Positions 9,455-20,171 of a stretch of DNA of 64,000 nucleotides are shown here, piece after piece. The stretch spans positions 62,001 to 126,000 of the forward strand of contig JAJUFH010000004.1 of the NCBI GenBank assembly GCA_029266035.1, given 5' to 3'. Positions within the stretch are counted from its first letter, which is position 1, and the number at the start of each line of letters is the position of its first letter. The notes beneath the pieces were generated by a model. That model was not told where the DNA came from, did not search any database, and saw only the letters and a list, made by a program, of their open reading frames with translations. Origin of the DNA: Sinomicrobium sp. (GTDB lineage: Bacteria > Bacteroidota > Bacteroidia > Flavobacteriales > Flavobacteriaceae). Position numbers and translations under genes: made by a program.

Positions 9455-11002
9455 TTATCCCTGTTGTTTTTTGCGTTTCTTTTGTACAAATCCGAAGACT
9501 ATCCATGCAGCTATCGCAATGAGTAGGTATTTGAGATAGGAAACTCTTTCGCCCTCTCCGCCTACGGTGGTAAACACGCGATCCCAACGTACCTTTCCTG
9601 CAAATTTGTCCCAGCTCATCCATATAAATACAGGTTTACCTACGATGTGATCTTCCGGAACATACCCCCAGTACCGGCTGTCTTCCGAATTGTGACGGTT
9701 GTCTCCCATCATCCAAAAATAGTCCTGTTTAAAGGTATAGGAGTCTGTTTCCTGACCGTTTATGAATATAGCATTTCCTTTTACCTCTAGGGTATTGTGC
9801 TCGTATTCGCTGATAATCTGTCTGTACAGCGGAAGTGTTTTGGCATTTAGAGCCACGGTCTTTCCCTCTTCGGGTATGTAGATAGGTCCGAAATTGTCTG
9901 CACTCCATTCGGTGTTTTTGGTATTAGGAAAAATGGAAGGGTCGACTTGTCCGGCGGGAACTACTCGGCGATTTACACTCATTATATTGGGGTTTTTCTC
10001 CAGTCGAGTAGCGCTTTCTTCGGTGAGCGATTGAAAGAAGTAGCTACCGTCGTTTTGGCGATAAAAATTATCGGTTACCCCAAAGCGTTCGTACATATAA
10101 GCCGGACTCAATTCGTAGCCTGCTTTTGGGACTACGCTATAGGCGTATTGCGTTCTAGCACGGTCTGGCAATTGGGTCTGCTTTCCGTTGATATATACGT
10201 AGCCGTTTCGAATTTCGAGAGAATCACCAGGGATACCCACACAGCGTTTTACATAGTTGGACTTCTTGTCGATAGGTTTTCTGATGTTGAGGCTGGCTCT
10301 ATCACCGAAATAACGAACTGTATCTGTTGGCCAGTTGAATACAACTATTTCATTTCTTTTGATGTTTTGAAATGCCGGTAGGCGGAAATAGGGCAGCTGT
10401 GGCTTTTTTAGATAGGATTTTATCTTCAAGCCCGGTATGGTATCGTGTACCATAGGGGCAGCAACAGCAGTCATCGGTGTTCTGGCTCCGTAGTGAAATT
10501 TACTCACAAAGAGAAAATCGCCGACGAGCAATGATTTTTCCAGCGAAGATGTAGGTATCACATAAGGCTGCATGATATAGGTGTGTACCAGTGTTGCGGC
10601 CACGATGGCAAAGAGTATGGAGCTGATCCATTCTCCAGTAGCAGTAGTGGGTTTAATACTCCTGTCTTTTATATAGCCAGGGTCGAGTGCATAGTTGATG
10701 TAAAAGAGGTAAAACCCCAGCGTGATTACACAGAGCAAGGTATCGGTTGTGGAATTTCGTCCGAAACTCCGAGCTGTTTCTACCCATATTACCGGAAACA
10801 TTATCAGGTTGACTATGGGGATAAACAGCAGTATAACCCACCACCATGGTCTGTTGATAATTTTCATCAACACCACGGCATTGTAAACGGGAATAATAGC
10901 CTCTATAGGCTTTCTACCGGCTTTCTGATACAATTTCCAGGTTCCTGCAAAGTGAATGAGTTGCAGGATGAGAAAAAATATAAACCACGCTGTTGCTGTC
11001 AT
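9455..11002 (-). CDS. lepB: Signal peptidase I, enlarged Bacteroidetes type
   Basis: IPTSSLEKSLLVGDFLFVSK, KRCVGIPGDSLEIRNG, MGDNRHNSEDSRYWGYVPEDHIVGKP. Confidence 0.93.
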   Translation of the reverse strand: MTATAWFIFFLILQLIHFAGTWKLYQKAGRKPIEAIIPVYNAVVLMKIINRPWWWVILLFIPIVNLIMFPVIWVETARSFGRNSTTDTLLCVITLGFYLFYINYALDPGYIKDRSIKPTTATGEWISSILFAIVAATLVHTYIMQPYVIPTSSLEKSLLVGDFLFVSKFHYGARTPMTAVAAPMVHDTIPGLKIKSYLKKPQLPYFRLPAFQNIKRNEIVVFNWPTDTVRYFGDRASLNIRKPIDKKSNYVKRCVGIPGDSLEIRNGYVYINGKQTQLPDRARTQYAYSVVPKAGYELSPAYMYERFGVTDNFYRQNDGSYFFQSLTEESATRLEKNPNIMSVNRRVVPAGQVDPSIFPNTKNTEWSADNFGPIYIPEEGKTVALNAKTLPLYRQIISEYEHNTLEVKGNAIFINGQETDSYTFKQDYFWMMGDNRHNSEDSRYWGYVPEDHIVGKPVFIWMSWDKFAGKVRWDRVFTTVGGEGERVSYLKYLLIAIAAWIVFGFVQKKRKKQQG

Positions 11003-11097
11003 TGTCTTACTGTTGTATTCTTGTAATATAGTTTTCTTGTTTCTTCTTCACAGAAGATAGCCTGCAAATTACATAAAAGCTCGCTTATATCTGGACT

Positions 11098-11799
11098 TTA
11101 TTGCAGATTTAATACATCTTTCATAGTAAAAACCCCCGTTTTTCCCCGTATCCATTCGGCCGCGATCACGGCTCCGAGTGCAAAACCTTCTCTACTGTGA
11201 GCGGTGTGGACAATCTCGATATCGTCTACCTTTCCCGAATACTTTATACTGTGAGTTCCTGGAACGCTATCTATGCGTTTTGCAGTGATTGGGATTTCAT
11301 TTTCCCCTGCATGGTCCAATTTCCATCCTGTTTTGGAGGTATTGCGTATGATACCTTCGGCCAGTGTTATCGCCGTTCCGCTAGGCGCATCCAGTTTTTG
11401 GGTGTGGTGTATTTCTTCCATACTCACCTTATAGTCGGCTAAATTGGCCATCATACGAGCCAGATATTCGTTGAGCTGAAAGAAAATGTTGACCCCTAAG
11501 CTAAAGTTGGATGCGTAAATAAAGGCTCCATCCGACTCCTGGCATCGCTTTACCGCTTCGTCGTATCGATCGAGCCAGCCTGTAGTTCCGGAAATGACAG
11601 GAATACCCAGTTCGAAACAGCCGGTAATATTGTTAAAAGCTGCCGAAGGAATACTAAAATCAATGGCTACATCTACTCCTTTTATAGCATCAGGATTAAA
11701 TGCGTCGTCAATTTTTGCTGTAATTTCATGGTTTCGGGAAAGGGCAATCTGTTCTATCATTTTTCCCATTTTTCCGTATCCCAATAATGCTATTTTCAT
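11098..11799 (-). CDS. dapB: 4-hydroxy-tetrahydrodipicolinate reductase
   Basis: MKIALLGYGKMGKMIE, ISGTTGW, EIHHTQKLDAPSGTA. Confidence 0.95.
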   Translation of the reverse strand: MKIALLGYGKMGKMIEQIALSRNHEITAKIDDAFNPDAIKGVDVAIDFSIPSAAFNNITGCFELGIPVISGTTGWLDRYDEAVKRCQESDGAFIYASNFSLGVNIFFQLNEYLARMMANLADYKVSMEEIHHTQKLDAPSGTAITLAEGIIRNTSKTGWKLDHAGENEIPITAKRIDSVPGTHSIKYSGKVDDIEIVHTAHSREGFALGAVIAAEWIRGKTGVFTMKDVLNLQ

Positions 11800-11891
11800 G
11801 GTTTGTGATTTGTTGTTTGTGGTTTGTTGCTGTAATCAATATACTATACTTCTTACTAATATCTCACTACTAACATCTCATTACCAACACG

Positions 11892-12530
11892 TCAAAAATC
11901 AAAACTCAGTGATAGTCCGAAGGTACTTCCGCTGGTAAAATCAGTGGGTTCGACAAAGGGTCTCAATGTCAAATCCTGACCTATATTGTGCTGTTTTAGA
12001 TGCGCATCTACATTGGCGTCGATAATGTTAAGCGCATAGAGTCCTATAGTAATCAGTAGTGATAAATCTTTGTTTTTCTGGTAAAATTCCTGTCCCCGTC
12101 TCAGGGCTTCGTCAGACACATCAGGACTTCCGTCGGCATTGGGTCTGCCGTCCATGTCGTAAAATTCGTCGTCGGTATAGCCAGCAAGTCTGCGTTTGTA
12201 TGCGGTGCGATAGCGGTGGTATTGATCTTTGTTGGTGATGTAGAAATACATCCCCGTTCCTAAGGCTCCGTATACAAGGGGAACTTTCCAATAGCGTTTG
12301 TTGTATATTTGTCCCAAGCCCGGAAGTATGGCCGAATAGAAGGCCGCTTTGCTGGGAGATAGCGGATCGATAGTGTGTTTTACCTGAATTATTGTGTCGC
12401 GTATCACCGCGGGCTCTTCTACAAGAGTACTATCTTTTTCCTGGGTTTGATTTTCTTCTTGTGCATTCGCTTTGGTAATTGCAAAGAGAAAAATAAAGAG
12501 GAAAACAAGGTTGTACACCTTGTTTTTCAA
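11892..12530 (-). CDS. DUF5683 domain-containing protein
   Basis: SPSKAAFYSAILPGLGQIYNKRYWKVPLVYGALGTGMYFY. Confidence 0.85.
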   Translation of the reverse strand: MKNKVYNLVFLFIFLFAITKANAQEENQTQEKDSTLVEEPAVIRDTIIQVKHTIDPLSPSKAAFYSAILPGLGQIYNKRYWKVPLVYGALGTGMYFYITNKDQYHRYRTAYKRRLAGYTDDEFYDMDGRPNADGSPDVSDEALRRGQEFYQKNKDLSLLITIGLYALNIIDANVDAHLKQHNIGQDLTLRPFVEPTDFTSGSTFGLSLSFDF

Positions 12531-12572
12531 CGATATTGTATATGTAGTATGTGTTTTGATAGCCGTTTGTAT

Positions 12573-13472
12573 TCAGGATCTTAAAAGTTTGGACAGTCGA
12601 ATAAAATCCTCCTTAGAATGGAAGGGGATTATCAATTTTCCCTTACCGTTTTTAGCCACCTTTACATCGATTTTGGTTGCGAGGTATTCGGTGAGGTCGT
12701 CCATTTTATCGTCTATATAAGAAGGGAGTTTTGCCGTAGACGAGGAAGTTTTGCTCTTGCTGTCTTTTCCCTGGATTTCTTTGACGAGTTTTTCTGTTTC
12801 CCTTACCGACAGGGTATTGGAAATGACCTTTTCGTATATACTTAGCTGTACGTCTTTGTCTTCTATATTGATAAGTGCTCGGCCGTGTCCCATACTGACA
12901 AAACCATCTCGCATTCCGGTTTGGATGATGGGGTCGAGTTTGAGCAGGCGGAGGTAATTGGCGATGGTAGAGCGCTTTTTACCTACTCGATCACTGAGTT
13001 GTTCTTGAGTGAGTTGTATTTCGTCGATCAATCGCTGATAGGACAGGGCAATCTCTATGGGGTCGAGATCCTGTCGTTGAATATTTTCTACCAGTGCCAT
13101 CTCGAGTGATTCCTGGTCGTTGGCAATCCGGATATAAGCCGGAACGGAAGAGAGACCAACTAGTTTTGAAGCGCGAAAACGACGCTCTCCGGAAACGAGC
13201 TGATATTTGTTAAAACCGATTTTTCGAACGGTAATAGGCTGAATAACCCCGAGTTCCCTGATCGATGTGGCCAGTTCTTTGAGGGTATCTTCGTTGAAGT
13301 TTGTACGAGGCTGAAAAGGGTTTACTTCAATAGTGTCGATATCCAATTCAACGATATTACCCACCACCTTGTCCGCATTTTTATCGGAAGCTGTTTTAAT
13401 ATCGTTTTCCGGATCTTTCAGCAATGCTGATAATCCCCTTCCCAGTGCCTGTTTTTTTGTCGCTTTTGCCAT
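12573..13472 (-). CDS. parB: ParB/RepB/Spo0J family partition protein
   Basis: LGRGLSALL, NPFQPRTNF, LVSGERRFRASKL, HTH QEQLSDRVGKKRSTIANYLRLL. Confidence 0.95.
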   Translation of the reverse strand: MAKATKKQALGRGLSALLKDPENDIKTASDKNADKVVGNIVELDIDTIEVNPFQPRTNFNEDTLKELATSIRELGVIQPITVRKIGFNKYQLVSGERRFRASKLVGLSSVPAYIRIANDQESLEMALVENIQRQDLDPIEIALSYQRLIDEIQLTQEQLSDRVGKKRSTIANYLRLLKLDPIIQTGMRDGFVSMGHGRALINIEDKDVQLSIYEKVISNTLSVRETEKLVKEIQGKDSKSKTSSSTAKLPSYIDDKMDDLTEYLATKIDVKVAKNGKGKLIIPFHSKEDFIRLSKLLRS

Positions 13473-14245
13473 TAAACCTTCTCCTTGTTCTTTTTTATGA
13501 TTTCACGAGCCAAATTTAAGTAATTTGTAGCACCTTTGCTGCCCGCGTCATAATTAATAATACTTTCTCCGTAACTAGGCGCTTCTGAAAGACGTACATT
13601 GCGTTGGATAATGGTGTCAAATACCATATCGTTAAAGTGTTTTTGCACTTCTTCTACCACTTGATTAGAGAGGCGTAATCTGGAATCGTACATGGTGAGC
13701 AATAGCCCTTCAATGTCTAAGCTGGGATTGTGTATTTTCTGCACGCTTTTTATAGTGTTGAGCAGTTTGCCTAAACCTTCGAGCGCAAAGTATTCGCACT
13801 GTATAGGTATAATGACAGCATCGGCCGCTGTAAGTGCATTCAAGGTGAGGAGTCCGAGTGAGGGAGCACAATCTATCAGTATGTAATCGTACTGATCGCG
13901 CATATTTTCTATAGCTTCCTTGAGCATGTATTCACGACGCTCTTTGTCTACTAGCTCTATCTCGATAGCTACCAAATCTATATGAGCCGGAATAAGGTCT
14001 AGGTTGGGAGATCCGGTTCTTATTACAGCGTCTTCAGCGTTTAGCGTGTGTTCGAGCAATTGATAGGTGCCGCCAACAACTTCTTCCACATTTACTCCTA
14101 GTCCAGAAGTGGCATTTGCTTGGGGATCAGCGTCGATAAGCAATACTTTCTTTTCCAGAACCCCGAGAGAGGCTGATAAGTTTACGGAAGTGGTAGTCTT
14201 TCCCACTCCGCCTTTCTGGTTTGCAATTGCTATTATTTTGCCCAT
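13472..14245 (-). CDS. parA: ParA family ATPase
   Basis: ANQKGGVGKTTTSVNLSASL deviant Walker A; overlaps parB start. Confidence 0.96.
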   Translation of the reverse strand: MGKIIAIANQKGGVGKTTTSVNLSASLGVLEKKVLLIDADPQANATSGLGVNVEEVVGGTYQLLEHTLNAEDAVIRTGSPNLDLIPAHIDLVAIEIELVDKERREYMLKEAIENMRDQYDYILIDCAPSLGLLTLNALTAADAVIIPIQCEYFALEGLGKLLNTIKSVQKIHNPSLDIEGLLLTMYDSRLRLSNQVVEEVQKHFNDMVFDTIIQRNVRLSEAPSYGESIINYDAGSKGATNYLNLAREIIKKNKEKV

Positions 14246-14384
14246 ATAGTTTTATGTTGGATTTAGACAGGTAAAAATACAACTATTTCCGGGTTATGAA
14301 AATGAAAATTGTCAACACCCTTTCGGTACCGACAACGCTTTGTGTAAAAAGTTGTTGTAGGTGAGATTCTGCTGTGGTAATCTT

Positions 14385-15248
14385 TTATTTCTCCGAGTTT
14401 CTGCGGATCATTTCTTCCAGCATATCCCACATTTCCGGGCTAATTCTTTCCAATATGTTAAACTGGCCTGCCCCTTTGAGCCATTCTCCGCCGTCTATGG
14501 TAACCACTTCTCCGTTGAGGTAAGCCGCAAAGTCTGAGACCAGATAGGCCGCGAGATTGGCGAGTTCTTGGTGTTCACCAACGCGCTTTAGGGGAACCTT
14601 TTTAGCCAGGTCAAACCTTTCTTTTAGTTCGCCAGGCAACAGTCTGTCCCACGCGCCCTTGGTGGGGAAGGGGCCGGGAGCAATAGCGTTAAAACGGATG
14701 CCGTATTTTGCCCATTCTACAGCCAAACTTCGCGTCATAGCCAGTACACCTGCTTTTGCAGTGGCACTGGGCACTACATAAGCCGATCCTGTCCACGCAT
14801 AGGTGGTTACAATATTGAGCACTACAGTATTGGTTTGCCCTTGCTCAATCCAGTGTTTTCCAAAGGCCAGAGTACAGTTTTTACTCCCCTTGAGTACAAT
14901 GTCGATAATGGTATCAAAAGCATTGGTCGATAGCTTTTCTGTGGGCGAAATGAAGTTTCCGGCCGCATTGTTGAGTAGTATGTCTACCTTGCCAAAGGTC
15001 TCTAATACCTGCTGTAGCATAGATTCTACCTGATCGTAATGGCGTATGTCGCACTGAACAGGCAAACAACGCCTCCCGGTTTCTTGTTCCAGTTGGTGAG
15101 AGCTCTGTCGCAATTTTTCCAGATTGCGAGAAGTAATGGCTACTTTGGCTCCAAGCTCTAGAAAATAATGACTCATAGCTTTGCCTAAACCACTACCACC
15201 CCCAGTGACTACAATGTTTTTGCCTTTTAAAGCATCGTCGCGAAGCAT
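14385..15248 (-). CDS. SDR family oxidoreductase (2,4-dienoyl-CoA reductase-like)
   Basis: NIVVTGGGSGLGKAM, NNAAGNFISPTE, NAIAPGPFPTKGAW; start trimmed (track ORF begins at 15290) because a TATTTTTG -7 element at 15288-15295 precedes the likely TSS. Confidence 0.85.
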   Translation of the reverse strand: MLRDDALKGKNIVVTGGGSGLGKAMSHYFLELGAKVAITSRNLEKLRQSSHQLEQETGRRCLPVQCDIRHYDQVESMLQQVLETFGKVDILLNNAAGNFISPTEKLSTNAFDTIIDIVLKGSKNCTLAFGKHWIEQGQTNTVVLNIVTTYAWTGSAYVVPSATAKAGVLAMTRSLAVEWAKYGIRFNAIAPGPFPTKGAWDRLLPGELKERFDLAKKVPLKRVGEHQELANLAAYLVSDFAAYLNGEVVTIDGGEWLKGAGQFNILERISPEMWDMLEEMIRRNSEK

Positions 15249-15296
15249 CTTGTCAGTGTACATATACTGCTGTTTTTCGTAAATATACAAAAATAG

Positions 15297-15308
15297 TATG
15301 CGTGCATA
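15297..15308. promoter_or_regulatory. Operator-like palindrome TATGCGTGCATA next to the -7 element of the SDR gene
   Basis: Inverted repeat TATGC-NN-GCATA, reverse complement of the copy at 24013-24024 upstream of the FadL gene. Confidence 0.5.
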
Positions 15309-15345
15309 GTAGTTTTATGGCAGAATTTGGCGGTTTTAAAGCGGA

Positions 15346-17490
15346 CTATTCCGATGCTGCTATGAGTATTTCGAGTATCTCTATGGCAGCTTTACTTATT
15401 TTGGTTCCGGGACCGAAAACGGCTGTCGCGCCCGCCTTGAGGAGAAATTCGTAATCTTGAGGGGGGATTACACCGCCCACAACAATCATAATGTCTTCTC
15501 TTCCGTATGCTTTTAGCGCCTCTATTACTTGAGGTACCAGTGTTTTGTGTCCGGCAGCGAGGGAGGAGATACCGACTATGTGTACATCGTTTTCCACCGC
15601 TTGTTTTGCTGCTTCTTGCGGGGTTTGGAAAAGGGGGCCGATATCGACGTCAAATCCTACGTCGGCATAGCCTGTGGCCACTACCTTAGCACCGCGGTCG
15701 TGACCGTCTTGTCCCATTTTGGCGATCATAATACGCGGTCTTCTCCCTTCCTTTTCGGCAAAGGTGTCGGCCAATTTTCGTGCTCGGTCAAAACTGTTGT
15801 CGTCTTTTATGGTTCCTGAATACACTCCTGTAAAAGATTGGATTTTTGCTTTATGCCTGCCGTAAACGGCTTCGAGCGCATCGCTGATTTCTCCCAGCGT
15901 AGCTCTGTTTCTGGCGGCTTCTACGGCTAAAGCTAATAAATTTTCGCTTTCCCTACGTGCTCCTTCGGTCAATTTGTTCAGAGAAACGGCCACGGCTTGT
16001 GGGTCTCTATTTTGTTTTACTTCCTGCAGGCGCTTTATTTGCTGATTTCTCACACTCTGATTGTCCACTTCCAGTATTTGAAGTAGTTCTTCTTCTTCTA
16101 GACGGAATTTATTGACCCCTACAATGATGTCTTGATCGCTGTCTATACGCGCCTGCTTTCGGGCAGCGGCTTCTTCGATACGCATTTTGGGAATACCGGC
16201 TTCTATGGCCTTCGTCATCCCCCCGAGCTCTTCAACTTCTTTAATGTGTTTCCAAGCTCTTTTGGCGAGCTCGGCAGTGAGATATTCTACATAGTAACTT
16301 CCCGCCCAAGGGTCGGCAGTGTTGGTGATATTGGTTTCTTCCTGTAGGTATAATTGAGTGTTGCGAGCTATGCGTGCCGAAAAATCGGTGGGCAAAGCAA
16401 TGGCCTCGTCCAAAGCATTGGTGTGTAGCGATTGTGTGCCTCCAAATGCTGCAGCGGCTGCTTCTATACAGGTTCGAGCAACATTGTTGAAGGGATCTTG
16501 TTCGGTCAGACTCCATCCACTGGTTTGACAATGGGTGCGCAATACCAGTGATTTTTCGTTTTTTGGGTTGAATTGCTTGACAATTTTTGCCCATAGCATT
16601 CTACCGGCACGCATTTTGGCAATCTCCATAAAGTGATTCATGCCAATAGCCCAGAAAAAAGATAGTCTCGGTGCAAAACTGTCGATGTCCAATCCTGCTT
16701 TTAACCCTGTTCTTATGTATTCTAATCCGTCGGCAAGAGTATAGGCCAACTCAATATCTGCAGTGGCTCCGGCTTCTTGCATGTGATAACCGGAGATGCT
16801 GATGCTGTTAAAGCGAGGCATGTGTTTGCTGGTGTACTCAAAGATGTCGGCTATGATTTTCATAGACGGACTCGGAGGGTAGATATAGGTATTGCGAACC
16901 ATAAATTCCTTGAGAATGTCGTTCTGTATGGTGCCCGATAGTTGTTGAGGAGTGATACCCTGCTCCTCTGCCGCTACAATATAAAAGGCCATGATGGGGA
17001 GCACCGCTCCGTTCATAGTCATAGACACAGACATGCGGTCTAGAGGGATTCCGTCGAAGAGAACCTTCATGTCTTCTACGCTGTCTATAGCAACTCCAGC
17101 CTTACCTACATCACCTACAACTCTGGGGTGGTCACTGTCGTAACCCCGGTGAGTGGGAAGGTCGAAGGCTACCGACAATCCTTTTTGTCCGGCTTCGAGA
17201 TTGCGGCGGTAAAAGGCATTGCTCTCTTCTGCTGTAGAGAATCCGGCATATTGACGAATAGTCCAAGGACGCCGTACATACATGGTACTGTAGGGACCTC
17301 GCAGAAAGGGAGGAATACCTGCTGCGAAATCTAAATGATCGATGCCCTTGATGTCTTTTAGGGTAAATACAGACTTGATGTTTATCCCCTCCGGCAGCGA
17401 TGTGCTATCGTGTGTGTGTCTGCTATCGTGAGAAATATTAGCGGAGGCTTGCTCGTAGGGAATGGTGATATGTTGCAAATTTTTTCTCAT
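15346..17490 (-). CDS. scpA: Methylmalonyl-CoA mutase large subunit with B12-binding domain
   Basis: [28 protein letters not shown]12 motif [13 protein letters not shown]. Confidence 0.96.
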   Translation of the reverse strand: MRKNLQHITIPYEQASANISHDSRHTHDSTSLPEGINIKSVFTLKDIKGIDHLDFAAGIPPFLRGPYSTMYVRRPWTIRQYAGFSTAEESNAFYRRNLEAGQKGLSVAFDLPTHRGYDSDHPRVVGDVGKAGVAIDSVEDMKVLFDGIPLDRMSVSMTMNGAVLPIMAFYIVAAEEQGITPQQLSGTIQNDILKEFMVRNTYIYPPSPSMKIIADIFEYTSKHMPRFNSISISGYHMQEAGATADIELAYTLADGLEYIRTGLKAGLDIDSFAPRLSFFWAIGMNHFMEIAKMRAGRMLWAKIVKQFNPKNEKSLVLRTHCQTSGWSLTEQDPFNNVARTCIEAAAAAFGGTQSLHTNALDEAIALPTDFSARIARNTQLYLQEETNITNTADPWAGSYYVEYLTAELAKRAWKHIKEVEELGGMTKAIEAGIPKMRIEEAAARKQARIDSDQDIIVGVNKFRLEEEELLQILEVDNQSVRNQQIKRLQEVKQNRDPQAVAVSLNKLTEGARRESENLLALAVEAARNRATLGEISDALEAVYGRHKAKIQSFTGVYSGTIKDDNSFDRARKLADTFAEKEGRRPRIMIAKMGQDGHDRGAKVVATGYADVGFDVDIGPLFQTPQEAAKQAVENDVHIVGISSLAAGHKTLVPQVIEALKAYGREDIMIVVGGVIPPQDYEFLLKAGATAVFGPGTKISKAAIEILEILIAASE

Positions 17491-17550
17491 GTTATAAGGA
17501 CAGATGATGTTTGTGGGTGGCTGATCTTTTCTTTGTGTCTTTTCTTTGTG

Positions 17551-17572
17551 GAGTCGTACGATCGTACGACTC
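17551..17572. repeat. 22-bp perfect palindrome GAGTCGTACGATCGTACGACTC at the mutA 3' end
   Basis: Exact self-reverse-complement; resembles the palindrome at 39576-39599. Confidence 0.8.
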
Positions 17573-18939
17573 TACTGGGGTATATCTTCTCGATTTAAAC
17601 GTTGCTGTTCTGTCCTTTCGGATAATCTGCGTTCCAAGATTGGGGCTATCAGGGTTTTTCTGCGATTTGTTTTGGCGAAAGGGAACAACTCCAAATGGTC
17701 TTTCATACGGTCGTTGGGATTGGTGTATTTGTTGGTGCCCACCAGTATCTTTTTTTCTTCGTCATAGGCCTTTTGTTCTGCCTCGGCGCTCTCCTTGATC
17801 TTTTTCTGGATGTTGTGGTCTTTCAGTTGTTTTAAAAATCCTCCTCCTGCTTCTATTTGTTTAAAAATCTCCAGGGCTTTTTCGGCCAACTGCAGGGAGA
17901 GTGCTTCTATATAGTAAGTTCCATCTGCCGGATTTAGTACCTCGTCCATATAGCTTTCGTGTTTTAGTATAAGCAACTGATTTCTCGCTATACGTTCTGC
18001 AAATTCGTTGTCCTTGTGGTACAGGCTGTCGTAAGGTAGATTGCATACAGTATCTGCACCTCCGAGTATGGCACTCATACATTCGGTGGTAGTGCGAAGC
18101 ATATTTGTATTGTAATCGTAGAGGGTTTTGTTTCGGGTGCCGGGAAAGGCGAGTATATGGCAATCTGTTCGGATATTGTATTCGGCGGCTATTGTTTTCC
18201 ACAACACTCTCAATGCTCTTAGTTTGGCAATCTCGAGAAAGTAATCGGAGCCTAGAGCTACTCGAAATGTGTATTGCTGTATTTGTGGTGAGTTGTGGTC
18301 TTGTAGGGCATTTAGATATTCGTTGGCATGAGCCATGGCGTATGCCAACTGTTGTGCCGCATTAGCTCCGGCATTGTGATAAAGGGCGGCATCTACCGAA
18401 AGTATAGGGTTTTGGGAATTGGTAGCTGCCATTTCCGACAGTATATCCATATCTTTTTTCAGATTGTAATACCAGTTGCCACTTCGAGCAAGCCGACCTA
18501 TACTGTCGTTGTGCAGATATATTTTGGAGCGATTGGTCACCGTTTTGGAGAGCGAAGCGGAAAGAAATTCCGGTTGTAGGTGAATTGCAGTTTGTTCACT
18601 GTCAATACCCTGTAGCAACAGAGAGATATCTGTGTCTTGGCTCGGGATGATAAACCAAAGGCTTTCTACCCCGTTTTTCAGGGCGTTGAGCGCCTTTTTG
18701 TTGGCAGCCTTTTCGTTTCCGGCATAGATTTTCTGACATATTTTCCAAGTCTGACCTGTTGCGATCTGTGGGAGTGTTTTTTGGAGATCCTCAGAATGGT
18801 AGAAGGGCTTGATATTTATTCCTTCGGCAGTTTTTCGAATCAGGGTATTGTAGTCATTGCCTTGCAGGTCAAACTGTATCTTCTGTTTCCACATTTTGGC
18901 GGAAACCGGAGGGAACTCGTCAAACAAATGCTGTTTCAT
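17572..18939 (-). CDS. mutA: Methylmalonyl-CoA mutase small subunit, lacking a B12 domain
   Basis: Homologous layout to the large subunit, ends after the TIM-barrel-like part, directly upstream of scpA. Confidence 0.88.
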   Translation of the reverse strand: MKQHLFDEFPPVSAKMWKQKIQFDLQGNDYNTLIRKTAEGINIKPFYHSEDLQKTLPQIATGQTWKICQKIYAGNEKAANKKALNALKNGVESLWFIIPSQDTDISLLLQGIDSEQTAIHLQPEFLSASLSKTVTNRSKIYLHNDSIGRLARSGNWYYNLKKDMDILSEMAATNSQNPILSVDAALYHNAGANAAQQLAYAMAHANEYLNALQDHNSPQIQQYTFRVALGSDYFLEIAKLRALRVLWKTIAAEYNIRTDCHILAFPGTRNKTLYDYNTNMLRTTTECMSAILGGADTVCNLPYDSLYHKDNEFAERIARNQLLILKHESYMDEVLNPADGTYYIEALSLQLAEKALEIFKQIEAGGGFLKQLKDHNIQKKIKESAEAEQKAYDEEKKILVGTNKYTNPNDRMKDHLELFPFAKTNRRKTLIAPILERRLSERTEQQRLNREDIPQ

Positions 18940-19002
18940 GTCTGTACGGGCTTTTAGCGGTTAATAGTGGGGCCGCGAAATACTATCGGGAAAAAGGAAA
19001 CC

Positions 19003-19341
19003 TCAATTTCGGCCTTCTTCTTTCAGTGTGCTGTCTTTTTCTATGATATAGATATCTTCATTTTCCTTTTTAAAGAAATACTCCTCTCTAGCAAATTTTT
19101 CTATTTTGCTCTCGTCCTTCAAGTTGCGTATTATAGTTTTGTCGTATTCTATTTCCTTCTTGAGGTAATCTTTTTGTTTTTCGAGTTTATCTATTTCCTT
19201 TTCCAACTCCTGATGTGTAAGCAAGGAATTGGTGTCGAAAAAAATCATCCACACAGCAAAAACAGTGAGTACAATGACATAGATATTCCCGAAAAAGGAT
19301 ATCCATTTGTTTTGTCTTATTTTCTTTAAAAAGTTGATCAC
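19003..19341 (-). CDS. Septum formation initiator (FtsB/DivIC-like)
   Basis: Single TM followed by coiled coil LEKEIDKLEKQKDYLKKEIEYDKTIIRNLKDESKIEKFAREEYFFKKENEDIYII. Confidence 0.85.
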   Translation of the reverse strand: MINFLKKIRQNKWISFFGNIYVIVLTVFAVWMIFFDTNSLLTHQELEKEIDKLEKQKDYLKKEIEYDKTIIRNLKDESKIEKFAREEYFFKKENEDIYIIEKDSTLKEEGRN

Positions 19342-19437
19342 CTTCAGCTTGTGTTTTACGGGGCTTATTGTTTTTAAACGGTCAAAAAACCACTCTCCTC
19401 AAATGCTAAAATACACAATTTAGGGGAGTCTATATTT

Positions 19438-20046
19438 TTAGGTCAGTTTTTCATTGATAATAGTCCGCACAATATCTACGGCTACCGTATTGTATTTGTT
19501 GTTGGGGATGATAATATCGGCAAACTCTTTGGTGGGTTCTATAAACTGTTCGTGCATGGGTTTTAATGTGGTTTGGTATCGGTTTAGTACCTCGTCCAGA
19601 TCTCTCCCTCGCTCGTGTATGTCTCTTTTTAATCTTCTGATAAGACGCTCGTCGGAATCTGCATGAACGAAGATTTTGATATCGAACATTTCTCTCAGTT
19701 CACTATGGGTCATAATGAGGATACCTTCTACAATCATCACTTTTCTCGGTCGGGTGAGTACGGTATCTTTTGTCCTGTTGTGTTCTACAAAAGAATATAC
19801 GGGTTGATGGATGTTTTTTCCTTGTTTCAGTTCTTGGAGATGTGCTACTAACAAATCGAAATCTATTGCTCTCGGATGATCGAAATTGATTTTGACACGC
19901 TCTTCATAGGAGAGATGAGAGAGGTCTTTGTAATAGGAATCCTGAGAGATGATCCCTACCTCATTTTCAGGTAATTCGTTTATAATTTGGTTTACGACCG
20001 TAGTTTTGCCACAGCCGGTACCTCCGGCGATTCCGATGATTAGCAT
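19438..20046 (-). CDS. udk: Uridine kinase
   Basis: MLIIGIAGGTGCGKTTVVNQI, SQDSYYKDLSHL, NFDHPRAIDFDLL; start trimmed from 20082. Confidence 0.93.
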   Translation of the reverse strand: MLIIGIAGGTGCGKTTVVNQIINELPENEVGIISQDSYYKDLSHLSYEERVKINFDHPRAIDFDLLVAHLQELKQGKNIHQPVYSFVEHNRTKDTVLTRPRKVMIVEGILIMTHSELREMFDIKIFVHADSDERLIRRLKRDIHERGRDLDEVLNRYQTTLKPMHEQFIEPTKEFADIIIPNNKYNTVAVDIVRTIINEKLT

Positions 20047-20171
20047 GAACAATTGTTTTGAAGCAAATTTAACAAAAGCCACTTAAAAATTTAAAATACA
20101 GTTCAGAATTTAATTGTAGTTGGTTGGTTGGTGGTTTGGAGTTTATTGTTCGTAGTTCGTAATTTTATCTT

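Noticed and set aside
12573-14245. parS sites near parAB
   Set aside because: No TGTTNCACGTGNAACA-like palindrome was found by eye in or near the locus; a motif scan would be needed to be sure.
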